Notes: a model not told the origin generated them from the sequence alone. Counted from the first letter of the stretch, positions 25,565 to 33,209 are shown. The stretch is 36,385 bases of DNA from Clostridium sp. UBA2485 (GCF_002341865.1 NZ_DDOV01000081.1:84239-120623), one strand, 5' to 3'. A program made the numbers and translations.

Positions 25565-26071
25565 ATGGAAGGCATTATAAAAAAGGAAACTATGTTTGAC
25601 AAGGTCAAGCAGAAACTAAAAGATCAAGGAAGCAGAATAAGTCAATGCTATCAGTTTGATATAGGGAATGATGGTTACATCAAAATGGGTGATGATGAAA
25701 AAATAGAATATAGCTTTAAGGATAAAACATTTATTATAGAGAATGATGAGGAAGCATATCAAATAATAAGTGGAAAAAGGCATAAAGTGATGCCACCTAT
25801 GTTGCTTACTTCAATTTTGTACATCCTAGATGGACATTTTGATGCTGCAAATATGTTAAATAATATTGATATTACTATTACGGATCATGACAGTAGAATT
25901 GAGAAAGCTAATAAAATAATATTAATGCCGTTTATATTTGTAGTTACTATATATGGTATATTACCTTTTGTTGTAGCAAAATTCAACTTATCAGCAGGAA
26001 TAACTACTTGTATTACTTTAATTATAGGTTTAATGTGTCTTAAAGGAGCTTTAAGTATAATGAAAAAATAA
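25565..26071 (+). CDS. Membrane protein with two C-terminal helices (168 aa), function unknown
   Basis: The ATG follows GGAGAGGAAATT. The first 115 residues are soluble and charged, with a beta-rich centre (FDIGNDGYIKMGDDEKIEYS). Residues about 118-165 contain two membrane helices (IILMPFIFVVTIYGILPFVV and ITTCITLIIGLMCLKGALSI). It resembles the size and layout of phage cargo proteins that act at the membrane, for example in exclusion of other phages, but nothing in the sequence shows such a role. It stands alone between short repeats and an inverted repeat. Confidence 0.6.
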   Translation: MEGIIKKETMFDKVKQKLKDQGSRISQCYQFDIGNDGYIKMGDDEKIEYSFKDKTFIIENDEEAYQIISGKRHKVMPPMLLTSILYILDGHFDAANMLNNIDITITDHDSRIEKANKIILMPFIFVVTIYGILPFVVAKFNLSAGITTCITLIIGLMCLKGALSIMKK

Positions 26072-26115
26072 TTTTAGGTGAATTAACTGTGCCATACAAG
26101 AGTATTATAAATCAC

Positions 26116-26215
26116 ACTTCGATTCTGTTGAAGAAACAATAAAAAAGTTTTAATAAAATCATATAAATATACATTTGAAGGATTTTAAAAATTTATTTTC
26201 CAGCAGAATCGAAGT
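26116..26215. repeat. 100-bp element bounded by 15-bp inverted repeats
   Basis: ACTTCGATTCTGTTG (26116-26130) and CAGCAGAATCGAAGT (26201-26215) are reverse complements at 14 of 15 positions, the exception being a G-U pair in RNA. The 70-bp spacer is AT-rich and noncoding. No clear target duplication flanks it. Confidence 0.65.
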
Positions 26216-26250
26216 TAAATATTGATTATTAAGAGATAATTGTTACTTTT

Positions 26251-26283
26251 AGAGTTGAGATTTGTTCTTGACTCTTTTTTTAT
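26251..26283 (+). terminator. Rho-independent terminator
   Basis: AGAGTTGAG pairs with CTTGACTCT over 9 bp with two G-U pairs, followed by seven T. It lies just before the HNH gene, which must therefore use a later promoter or readthrough. Confidence 0.65.
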
Positions 26284-26299
26284 TGCGATGGGAGGTATT

Positions 26300-26914
26300 A
26301 TGGAGAAATATTTTTCGTATGAAGAAATGGATAGATTAATTGATAATGGTGAAGTAGAAGTAATAAGGAGAAGTCAAAAACCGAATGGGCATGGTTTCAG
26401 AAGACATTTGGTAAAATACGAAGGAAATAAATATTTATTATGTAATTCATGTGATAAATATCTGAACATTGATAAATTTAGTGATACAAAAGGAACTTTC
26501 ACAAATAAAAAACATATATGTAAAAAATGCTCATGTGAAAAGATGGTGTACACCTATGAAAATGATTTTGTTTCCCATTTAAAATATAGATATAAAAGTT
26601 TGGAGAGTCATTCTAAAAAATACGATGCTCCCTATCTATCTTTTAATGAATTTATTGAGTTTGCAAAAATTGTGAAAGATCCAATATACAATATGACGCT
26701 TGAACAAGCTTTTTACAAAAATAGATTTGGAGATTTCGAAGTAGAACATAAGCACCCTATTTCTAAAGGTGGCACAAGTCTAGTTTGCAATTTAATTTTA
26801 TCGTACAAGCCTTTTAATAGACTTAAAGGAACTATGAATGTTGATGAAGCTTTAAAAATAGCAAAATTAATAGTGAATCACGAGAAGGAAATTAAATCAG
26901 CTTATAATGCTTAA
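26300..26914 (+). CDS. HNH endonuclease
   Basis: 204 residues, starting at the ATG after GGGAGGTATT. Two Cys pairs (CNSCDKYL near residue 50, CKKCSCEK near 75) form a zinc-finger-like part. The nuclease motif is EVEHKHPISKGG (His150 and His152) followed by CNLILSYKPFNRLKG with the conserved Asn positions. HNH proteins of this size in phages are often homing enzymes or packaging-associated nucleases. No terminase is nearby and the gene stands alone between a terminator and a recombinase gene, so a mobile homing role is more likely. The N-terminus (YFSYEEMDRLIDNGEVEVIR) may help recognise DNA. Confidence 0.78.
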   Translation: MEKYFSYEEMDRLIDNGEVEVIRRSQKPNGHGFRRHLVKYEGNKYLLCNSCDKYLNIDKFSDTKGTFTNKKHICKKCSCEKMVYTYENDFVSHLKYRYKSLESHSKKYDAPYLSFNEFIEFAKIVKDPIYNMTLEQAFYKNRFGDFEVEHKHPISKGGTSLVCNLILSYKPFNRLKGTMNVDEALKIAKLIVNHEKEIKSAYNA

Positions 26915-26995
26915 AAATTGGCTTCATAAGAAATATTATGAGGCGGATTGCTAAATTATAATTTACATATTATAATATTCTTGAGGTGTAAAATT

Positions 26996-27808
26996 ATGAT
27001 ACAGGAAATCAAACATTTTCAAGAATATTTATTAAGAGAACGTAAAGATTTAAAGACAATAGCAGCATACTGTAAAGATGTAGAGCTATTTTTTACATAT
27101 ATAAAAAAATCGACTAATGACATTGATGAAATGGATATTGAAAAATATAAGGAGTTTCTCTTTGGACAAGCGTATAAAGTGCCATCTATAAATAGAAAGA
27201 TGGCAGCTCTAAATGTGTTTATGAAGTTTTCTGGAAAGAGTATAAAAATACGTCAGGAAAAAGTGCAGTTACAAAATTTTTTAGATAATGTAATTGAACG
27301 TGAGGAGTTATCTAAGATAATTAAAAAGGCAGAAGAAGAAAAAGATTATCGGGCAAAAGCTTTGCTTTCAACAATTTATTATACTGGCATGAGGATTTCA
27401 GAATGTCTTCAGCTAACTATCCATGATATAGAAAAAGATATAATTTTAATAAGAGGAAAAGGTAACAAATACAGATATGTTTTTATACCTAATAAATTAA
27501 GAACAATATGGGAACAGTATATGACTGTAAGAATTAAAAAGACTGAAAAACTTTTTACTGGAGAACGGGGAGCTATAACAAGGAGTACATCAAATAAAAT
27601 TTTTAAAAAATATGCAGAATTAGTAGGAGTAGACAAGAAAAAAGCACATAATCATAATTTAAGACATCTATATTGTAGAAAAATGATTACTAAGGTGGAT
27701 CTTGCAACATTGGCAGATTTAGCAGGTCATAGTGACATTAATATCACTAGAAGATATCTCGTTAAATCTAAAAAAGAATTATTAGATATTGTCAATACTT
27801 TAGATTAA
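26996..27808 (+). CDS. Tyrosine recombinase 1 (XerC/D-like)
   Basis: 270 residues from the ATG after TTGAGGTG. The N-terminal core-binding domain (about 1-95) begins MIQEIKHFQEYLLRERKDLK. The catalytic domain has Arg133 in GMRISECLQL, Lys in RGKGNKYRYVF, His220 and Arg223 in HNLRHLY, His245 in LAGHSDINIT and nucleophile Tyr254 in RRYL. All catalytic residues are present. The size is nearer to Xer or small plasmid resolvases than to long phage integrases. With the second recombinase 300 bp away, it could integrate the phage or resolve dimers of a plasmid-like prophage. Confidence 0.88.
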   Translation: MIQEIKHFQEYLLRERKDLKTIAAYCKDVELFFTYIKKSTNDIDEMDIEKYKEFLFGQAYKVPSINRKMAALNVFMKFSGKSIKIRQEKVQLQNFLDNVIEREELSKIIKKAEEEKDYRAKALLSTIYYTGMRISECLQLTIHDIEKDIILIRGKGNKYRYVFIPNKLRTIWEQYMTVRIKKTEKLFTGERGAITRSTSNKIFKKYAELVGVDKKKAHNHNLRHLYCRKMITKVDLATLADLAGHSDINITRRYLVKSKKELLDIVNTLD

Positions 27809-27833
27809 AACTTGAAAATTTAATAAACAAAGT

Positions 27834-27885
27834 AAAAAAACACTTTAGTGTGGGAGACGACCGCATAAAGTGTTTTTTATTTTTT
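27834..27885 (+). terminator. Strong terminator after recombinase 1
   Basis: AAAAAACACTTTA (27835-27847) pairs perfectly with TAAAGTGTTTTTT (27866-27878). The inner part can also pair (TGTGG with CCGCA). It is A-rich on the left and T-rich on the right, so it may work on both strands. Confidence 0.85.
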
Positions 27886-28046
27886 GAGTTTGAGTGTATG
27901 TTGTACTGTTAATTTATAATGTTTACTTTGGGTCTAATATTTAATAACAATTAAAATAGTATATGGATACCTATATTATAACATTTTTAATAGGGAAATA
28001 CAACATATAAAAAGCAGAATGGTTTAAATATAAATATGAAGAGTCG
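27886..28046. other. Gene-free stretch between the recombinase genes, with an inverted repeat
   Basis: ATGTTGTA (27898-27905) and TACAACAT (27999-28006) form an exact 8-bp inverted repeat 93 bp apart in AT-rich noncoding DNA. It is a candidate for recombinase binding or attachment, on position alone. Confidence 0.3.
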
Positions 28047-28077
28047 AAGACTATCGAAATAGATGGTCTTTTTTATT
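28047..28077 (+). terminator. Terminator before recombinase 2
   Basis: AAGACTATC (28047-28055) pairs with GATGGTCTT (28062-28070), with one G-U pair, followed by a T run. It may act as an attenuator for recombinase 2. Confidence 0.6.
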
Positions 28078-28112
28078 TGCAAAAAAAACTATAAGATTGG
28101 AGGCTGATGTGA

Positions 28113-29078
28113 ATGGCTAAACGAAAAAAAGTACAATATACGACTCCAGAATTAATTGAAAAAATTAATCCAATGAATAAGGATTTATGGAAGAAGTATT
28201 TAAACGGTAAAAGAACTTTAAGTGAAAGCACTAGGTATAATTATACTACTGACATGAATCAATTCTTTGTATTTATATTAAAAAACCATGATAATCAATA
28301 CATATTAGATATAGATACAGATGATATGGCAGATATTTTAGAGGATTTTTTAGCTACGTGTCAAAGTATTTTTGAGAATAAAGATAGACGTATGGCTAGA
28401 AGATTATCGACTATATCATCAATGTACATATATTATAAGAAGAAAAGAAAAATAAAAGAGAATCCAGTTGAATTACTGGAAAGACCTAAGATTCAAAAAG
28501 GAAAATATGAGATAAAAAGAATATTCTTGACACCTGAACAGGTCGAAGAAATAAGGATAGGTTTAAAAGAGCTTAACAATATACAGTTGACATTAATGTT
28601 TGAATTAGGATTACATAGTATGGCTAGAGTAACTGCGTTAAATAGTATAAGATTGAATCAAATAAACTTTAAAAACAGAAGAATTGAAGGTGTTATTGAA
28701 AAAGAAGGCTATGAAGTAGATCTTATGCTGAATGATAGATGTATAGAATTAATCAAGCACTGGACAGATGAAAGAAAAGAGCAAGGAATAGAGAATGAAT
28801 ATTTATTTATAACTAAATATGGTGGAGTTTATGATAAAGTAGATGTAGGCACAATGAAAAGTAGCTGGATTAAAAAGATAGGTAAAATTATAAATGAGCC
28901 TGAATTATCTATGCACGATTTAAGACACTCAGGTAGTGATATAAAATATAAGAATGGTATGTCTTTAGAAAGTGTATCTAAGGCATTAAACCATCGTTCA
29001 ACGCAGGTTACTAAAGACTTCTATTTAACTGAAGATAATGATAAGTTACAAGAAGAAATGGATAAGTATAGTATATAG
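28113..29078 (+). CDS. Tyrosine recombinase 2 / phage integrase family
   Basis: 321 residues, with a TTGGAGG site before the start. A basic N-terminus (MAKRKKVQ) leads into a core-binding domain (TLSESTRYNYTTDMNQFFVF). The catalytic domain shows Arg172 in SMARVTALNSI, His268 and Arg271 in MHDLRHSGSD, His294 in LNHRSTQVTKDF and Tyr304 in FYL. The set is complete, although the first Arg lies in an MAR rather than the usual GLR context. It is distinct from the upstream recombinase and not a duplicate of it. It is likely the integrase or a partner enzyme. It ends the + strand genes at a bidirectional terminator. Confidence 0.85.
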   Translation: MAKRKKVQYTTPELIEKINPMNKDLWKKYLNGKRTLSESTRYNYTTDMNQFFVFILKNHDNQYILDIDTDDMADILEDFLATCQSIFENKDRRMARRLSTISSMYIYYKKKRKIKENPVELLERPKIQKGKYEIKRIFLTPEQVEEIRIGLKELNNIQLTLMFELGLHSMARVTALNSIRLNQINFKNRRIEGVIEKEGYEVDLMLNDRCIELIKHWTDERKEQGIENEYLFITKYGGVYDKVDVGTMKSSWIKKIGKIINEPELSMHDLRHSGSDIKYKNGMSLESVSKALNHRSTQVTKDFYLTEDNDKLQEEMDKYSI

Positions 29079-29079
29079 T

Positions 29080-29091
29080 AAAATATTAAAT
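29080..29091 (+). repeat. AAAAATATTAAAT intergenic motif, copy 10
   Basis: AAAATATTAAAT, 1 bp after the recombinase 2 stop. It overlaps the left arm of the terminator, so here it does not precede a gene. Confidence 0.55.
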
Positions 29092-29146
29092 AGGGAATTC
29101 AAAGGTCTACAAATTAATGTAGCTTTGAATTCCCTATTTTTTTCTT
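29088..29146. terminator. Bidirectional terminator between convergent gene blocks
   Basis: AAATAGGGAATTCAAAG (29088-29104) pairs perfectly with CTTTGAATTCCCTATTT (29123-29139), a 17-bp stem extended by CTAC/GTAG near the loop. A T run follows on the + strand and a T-rich stretch on the - strand. It ends transcription from both sides. Confidence 0.9.
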
Positions 29147-29153
29147 TTTGTAA

Positions 29154-30179
29154 TTATGATTTAGGCAAAGAACTAACTTTCCTGATTTTATTTGTTAAAG
29201 CTTTTAATCCATATTTACTGTAGATTTCCCTCATTTCATCTAATTTTATGTTATGCATCAAACCAATACTAATAAGTAAATAAGTATCGGATTCTTTTTT
29301 ATTCGTTTCCTTAATTATTTTATTTACAAATTCTCTAATTTCATTAGGTGAATTATTAGAATTAGATAATGATTCAATGCTAATACTCGAATCAGGTGAC
29401 TGTCTAAGATCAACACCGTATTTATTTATAACTATTTTATTACCAGATGCACCTTGAATACATAATGTGCCATCTGATAATTTAACTGTGTTATTAGAAT
29501 TATCTTTAGCTTCTTCTAACTCTTTCTCCGTATATGTTATTAACTCTTTAGAATAAGGCAATGACTCCACCCATTTACAAAATACATCTTGCCATTCTTC
29601 TTTTAATCGGTGATTCTTTCTTTGATGATATATATTTCGTAGTTCAGCATAATTGGTATTGACTGTTCTTAGCTGCAAGAATCCTTCCATTAATATTCTC
29701 TTTGCTCTTAATAGGCAGTAGTCTTTTTCTTTCTGGCTAGTTGAAGTTAGCCATATTCCCCTAATTTTATTTAACCTATCTATAAGTGATTGAGCAATAT
29801 CAGTATCTTCAGAACATACCACAAACATATCTAATGTTATAGGTGCTTGCTTGTTAAATAATTTATGTATAGTGGAACATGAGTTTTTCTCACAAAATTT
29901 ATATGTATCGAACTCCTGTAGCCAGTATCTAGGCATATCTATATCAGCCCATACTTGTATTTGTCTTAAGAACTTACAATGTTCAGTACCACCTACTATC
30001 AAGCTTTGTGATAATTTTTTATCTGCTTCACCTAATACAAAGCCTTCTATATTTGAATTTTCATTAAGCTCAAATTGAGTGTCTATAAAGCTATCTGATT
30101 TATGCCAACTGTTCATTGGATTTCTTTTCCCCCTAAATGCAGTTTCAAATCCAAAAACTTGTGTATATTCTATTTTCAT
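29154..30179 (-). CDS. ThyX-like phage protein with a C-terminal extension
   Basis: 341 residues, start preceded by AGAGAGGA. The N-terminal 225 residues match a family common in Firmicute phages: EHCKFLRQIQVWADIDMPRY, then WLQEFDTYKFCEKNSCSTIH and QLRTVNTNYAELRNIYHQRK. The layout recalls flavin-dependent thymidylate synthase ThyX, with 'P.YW..E.DTYK...NS.S' in the place of the 'RHR..S.NE.S.RY' signature, so the canonical residues are absent. ThyX converts dUMP to dTMP. A dUTPase and class III reductase in the same strand block make a thymidylate role attractive but unproven. The last 110 residues, with TVKLSDGTLCIQGASGNKIV, are an unknown add-on. Confidence 0.5.
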   Translation of the reverse strand: MKIEYTQVFGFETAFRGKRNPMNSWHKSDSFIDTQFELNENSNIEGFVLGEADKKLSQSLIVGGTEHCKFLRQIQVWADIDMPRYWLQEFDTYKFCEKNSCSTIHKLFNKQAPITLDMFVVCSEDTDIAQSLIDRLNKIRGIWLTSTSQKEKDYCLLRAKRILMEGFLQLRTVNTNYAELRNIYHQRKNHRLKEEWQDVFCKWVESLPYSKELITYTEKELEEAKDNSNNTVKLSDGTLCIQGASGNKIVINKYGVDLRQSPDSSISIESLSNSNNSPNEIREFVNKIIKETNKKESDTYLLISIGLMHNIKLDEMREIYSKYGLKALTNKIRKVSSLPKS

Positions 30180-30230
30180 TATATCAAAATCCTCTCTATT
30201 TCATATTTTAGTTTTAAGGTGTAATTTTGA

Positions 30231-30269
30231 GTTTACATAAGAATTTAGGTAATCATAATTATGGTTATG
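30231..30269 (-). promoter_or_regulatory. Operator-like repeated element, copy 2
   Basis: On the + strand it contains TAATCATAATTATGGTTA (30250-30267), one mismatch from the 18-bp core at 24643-24660. On the - strand CTAAATT and TATGTAAAC follow, as in copy 1. It lies about 50 bp before the ThyX-like gene. Confidence 0.55.
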
Positions 30270-30279
30270 TTAACTACTC

Positions 30280-30663
30280 CTATATAAACATCATTATTAT
30301 ATGTGATAATTCTTCCTCCGTCACACTCATGCCATATAATTTTAAAAAATTTAGATAGTATTCTGCATATACTTTACGAAACTCCATAAATCTTTCTTCA
30401 TTGTCACCTTTAAAGACCCCTAAATCTTTTATCTCTACAAGATAACTAGCAAATTCATCTATATATTTCATATCTTTTATTTTTAGATTTATTTCCAAAG
30501 CCCAAGCGGTGTCTAATATTAAAACCGACATCCTTAAAAACATCAGTGCCAAATATTCTATTTTAACTTTTTCTTTTGGATATCTACCAGTAATCAATTC
30601 TTTAATTAAATTGCATTTGTCTTTAAATGTCCCATATTTTAAAATTATTTTGGTGAATCCCAT
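30280..30663 (-). CDS. Hypothetical phage protein (127 aa)
   Basis: Helical protein with a basic N-terminus (MGFTKIILKYGTFKDKCNLI) and an acidic C-terminal half ending in SHIIMMFI. It starts 9 bp after the stop of the upstream gene, whose last codons supply the GGAAGGGG ribosome site. No motif or membrane segment is convincing. Function unknown. The stretch after it (30180-30279) is noncoding and holds the operator-like element. Confidence 0.6.
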   Translation of the reverse strand: MGFTKIILKYGTFKDKCNLIKELITGRYPKEKVKIEYLALMFLRMSVLILDTAWALEINLKIKDMKYIDEFASYLVEIKDLGVFKGDNEERFMEFRKVYAEYYLNFLKLYGMSVTEEELSHIIMMFI

Positions 30664-30672
30664 AGTTATTTA

Positions 30673-30933
30673 TTAATCCCCTTCCGAATCCTTCTGTAAA
30701 TTCCAACTCACTGAATAATATTTATCTTTTGTCCATCTATCTGTAAATTTAAATATTTTAAAACCTTCATATCTTAATGCTTCTATATCACATTCATCCA
30801 GTTCATTCAATTTAAAACATGTATTGAGATATCCTTCATGAGCTTCATCTATAATCCTATTTATTAATTCTTCTCTCACTTGAGGCTCTCTACTCTCTTG
30901 AGTGACTCTATACATTCCTTCAAACATTCTCAT
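30673..30933 (-). CDS. Hypothetical phage protein (86 aa)
   Basis: The ATG follows AGAGAGGATAAATAAT. A small soluble protein with a mixed pattern (EELINRIIDEAHEGYLNTCF; then GFKIFKFTDRW). It has two Cys but no metal-binding arrangement. It is coupled to the next gene downstream on the - strand. Family not recognised. Confidence 0.55.
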   Translation of the reverse strand: MRMFEGMYRVTQESREPQVREELINRIIDEAHEGYLNTCFKLNELDECDIEALRYEGFKIFKFTDRWTKDKYYSVSWNLQKDSEGD

Positions 30934-30974
30934 ATTATTTATCCTCTCTCATACACTAAGCTATCATAAGAATT

Positions 30975-31666
30975 TTAGAATGTTTCTAAGAACTCTCTAA
31001 ATTCAATTAGCAATTTGTTATATAATTCTTCATCCGAGATTTTTGATATATTAGGTATTTTTATAAAGTTAGCATTATCTCGTTCTCTGTCTTGAAGGTC
31101 ATCCAGCTCTTCTAAAAATCTAAATCTATCATTACCAACACCAATAAATTTAAAGAATATATTATATTTTGATGCTTCAATTAAAGCTTCTTTTGTTTCT
31201 TTTTTATCACGATTATCTCCATCAGTCAAAAATATTACAAAAGTAGGAGTTTCAGAAGACTTTCTTTTAAATAATGTCTTCCTGGTATATTTGCTTATAA
31301 TTTTATTAATAACAGGAGCGTAGTCTGTTCCTCCTCCTACATTATTAGCTATATATTTGCTCACATATCCAAAGAAGTTATTTTCGTTTAATGGTTTTAA
31401 TTCTTGATTGTATCTACCGCCTGCAAAGATAAACATCTCCATTTCTTTATCATCATCAAATTTTAGAGCTACTGGGAAAATTCTTTCTACTACTTCTTGC
31501 ATTACTCCTGAAGAATATAAACTATTCATTGATCCAGATGTGTCCAAAACAAATACTACTTTGCTATTATGTCATTATTAATTCCTGCTTTATTTAATGC
31601 TGCACTGAAAGTCTCTTTTCTCAATGAAATCTTTTTTAGTGCTTCTTGTTTTTCTAAACTTACCAT
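30975..31666 (-). pseudogene. TerF-type vWA protein gene, broken by a one-base frameshift
   Basis: The N-terminal frame starts at an ATG at 31666, 9 bp after GGGAG, and encodes MVSLEKQEALKKISLRKETF up to DIIAK, where it meets TAG. The rest continues at once in another frame as VVFVLDTSGSMNSLYSSGVM. The break is at about 31558-31564 and one missing base would restore a protein of about 231 residues. The MIDAS DTSGS, the acidic TDGDN and the ending ISDEELYNKLLIEFREFL match vWA proteins linked to tellurite-resistance-type (Ter) clusters, which also occur in phages. vWA proteins bind a metal ion and partner proteins. It could be a true mutation, a sequencing error in a short A run, or recoding. 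Confidence 0.75.
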
Positions 31667-31707
31667 TACATTCATCTCCCTTATATATGATTAAAATTGT
31701 ACTTTTA

Positions 31708-31720
31708 ATTTAATATTTTT
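31708..31720 (-). repeat. AAAAATATTAAAT intergenic motif, copy 11 (- strand)
   Basis: A perfect copy on the - strand, in the leader of the vWA gene. Confidence 0.6.
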
Positions 31721-31743
31721 ATAATTCTTATAGTATAATAATG

Positions 31744-32058
31744 TTACAAATTAATATTTATTGTATTAGTGCAGTGAGGGCAAATACATTTTACGTCATT
31801 GTCTTCTCGAAAAATTGACCATCCTAATTTTTTAAGCTCTCCATATTTTCCTGATTGATCTTCGTTACCACACAAATTACATTTTAACAAAATCATTGGA
31901 TTAGTTTCTTTACATTCATTGCAACCTATCATTGCTCGTCCTTCTTGACACCCTTTAATAAAGTCAGGAGTAAATTGGCAACTTTCATCAAATATTGGGC
32001 ATTTTGTATATGTTTCTTTATTATATTTGTAAGTAGAATGTAAAAATTTCATACCCAT
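31744..32058 (-). CDS. Zinc-ribbon-like protein (104 aa)
   Basis: Ten Cys, with pairs CNEC near residue 46, CNLC near 59 and CICPHC near 91, suggest two zinc-binding knuckles. There is no enzyme motif. The leader has AGGGATGTG before the start and a variant AAAATATTAG motif (32072-32081). It may bind nucleic acid or a host protein; role unknown. It lies in the - strand block with the nucleotide genes. Confidence 0.6.
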   Translation of the reverse strand: MGMKFLHSTYKYNKETYTKCPIFDESCQFTPDFIKGCQEGRAMIGCNECKETNPMILLKCNLCGNEDQSGKYGELKKLGWSIFREDNDVKCICPHCTNTININL

Positions 32059-32107
32059 TTATATCACATCCCTAATATTTTGTATATTTTTCTATTTATT
32101 TTACTAG

Positions 32108-32503
32108 CTATTCTATATGTATGTGTAAAGTATTATAGTCAAATAAAGTGTTCATTTGATATTTATTAGTATCTGAATATGTCCATACATCTTCTCGCCA
32201 ATCAACATAAACTAAACTTTTAGCATTATCTTCATAAGTTAGCTCTATTTGTGTAATATCATTACAATCATGTAATCTATAAAAAGGATGTTTAAAATTA
32301 TATGAGCATGTAGATCCATATTTCATGTCCTTACTGATTTCAATTACGCAATCTAAATGAGTTATAGTTTGTTTATTAGATATTGGCTCACTACGATTAA
32401 TTTTAAAAAGTTTAAAACAGTTATATGGAACTATCACAGTCTCACAATTTTCTAGCACGAATTCAACAGTTTTTATTAGTTTTTCTTGCATTACAAATAT
32501 CAT
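32108..32503 (-). CDS. Hypothetical phage protein (131 aa)
   Basis: The ribosome site GGGGGA at 32516-32511 places the start at the ATG at 32503; an ATG at 32518 overlaps that site. The protein is beta-rich with alternating strands (TVEFVLENCETVIVPYNCFK, then YEDNAKSLVYVDWREDVWTY). No recognised family or active site. A hairpin and a copy of the AT motif separate it from the dUTPase gene upstream. Confidence 0.55.
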   Translation of the reverse strand: MIFVMQEKLIKTVEFVLENCETVIVPYNCFKLFKINRSEPISNKQTITHLDCVIEISKDMKYGSTCSYNFKHPFYRLHDCNDITQIELTYEDNAKSLVYVDWREDVWTYSDTNKYQMNTLFDYNTLHIHIE

Positions 32504-32540
32504 TACAATATCCCCCATTATACATATATTTAAATAATTA

Positions 32541-32552
32541 ATTTAATATTTT
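32541..32552 (-). repeat. AAAAATATTAAAT intergenic motif, copy 12 (- strand)
   Basis: AAAATATTAAAT on the - strand, between the hairpin and the ribosome site of the 131-aa gene. Confidence 0.6.
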
Positions 32553-32563
32553 AAATTTAGCAT

Positions 32564-32592
32564 ATTAGGATTAGAAGTTATCTAACCCTAAT
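32564..32592 (-). other. Intercistronic hairpin after the dUTPase gene
   Basis: ATTAGGATTAGA (32564-32575) and TCTAACCCTAAT (32581-32592) pair over 12 bp with one G-U, with a 5-nt loop. No T run follows on either strand, so mRNA stabilisation or processing is more likely than termination. Confidence 0.55.
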
Positions 32593-32622
32593 ATATCTTT
32601 TATATCTAAGTTTACTTACTTT

Positions 32623-33192
32623 TTATTTAACTCCTGTGCTTCCATGACCACCTCTATCTTCATTGTTTAATTTATTCACTTTATTGAACTCTATAGACTC
32701 CATCTTTTCTGATATTCTAAATTGGCAAATTCTTTCATTTAATATTATAAAGCCATCTTGCATAGCCAATACAGGCATGAACCATTTGTCATTATCACCT
32801 TTAAAGGTTTCATCAATGATTCCCATAGAGTTAGTTTCTATTATAGTGAAATTTTTAAAGGTAGATCCTCTTGGAACAATATGTGCTTCATAGTTTTTTG
32901 GCAATTCCATAGCTACCCCTAAATCAAGCAGTAAAAATTCACCTTTTTTATATCTGAAAAACTCTACTAATTTTAGTTCTCCGTTTTCCTTGAAATACCC
33001 CTTTTCAATTGACTTCATAGTCGTTTCAGTTTCTCTAATTAACAATGCTTTATCCATAGTTATTTCATCTATTCTATTTTTAACAGTAATTAACTTAGCT
33101 CCTTGGCATCTTAAATCTATCCAATCACCTTTTTCAATCTTCTCAATTTCTATTCCATCTTGATTAAAATATTTTATATTTATGCATTTCAT
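32623..33192 (-). CDS. dut: dUTP diphosphatase (dUTPase)
   Basis: 189 residues. All five trimeric dUTPase motifs are visible in order: DLGVAMELP, VPRGSTFKN, NSMGIIDETFKGDNDKW, ERICQFRI and the glycine-rich DRGGHGSTGV at the C-terminus. The enzyme hydrolyses dUTP to dUMP and pyrophosphate, keeping uracil out of DNA and supplying dUMP for thymidylate. The region before motif 1 is longer than in minimal dUTPases (about 90 residues). The AAGGGAGA site indicates the ATG at 33192 rather than the earlier in-frame ATG at 33222. It follows NrdG closely, in one operon with the reductase. Confidence 0.88.
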   Translation of the reverse strand: MKCINIKYFNQDGIEIEKIEKGDWIDLRCQGAKLITVKNRIDEITMDKALLIRETETTMKSIEKGYFKENGELKLVEFFRYKKGEFLLLDLGVAMELPKNYEAHIVPRGSTFKNFTIIETNSMGIIDETFKGDNDKWFMPVLAMQDGFIILNERICQFRISEKMESIEFNKVNKLNNEDRGGHGSTGVK

Positions 33193-33209
33193 TGATGTAT
33201 TCTCCCTTC

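Noticed and set aside
29140..29166. A possible third copy of the operator-like core near TAATTATGATTTAG
   Set aside because: Only half of the palindrome matches, and the CTAAATT and ATGTAAAC parts are absent; it is also within the end of a gene.
30215..30245. A complete dif site for XerC/XerD at the - strand copy of the repeated element
   Set aside because: TTATGTAAACT fits one half-site, but the other half is not at the right spacing. Kept only as a hint in the findings.
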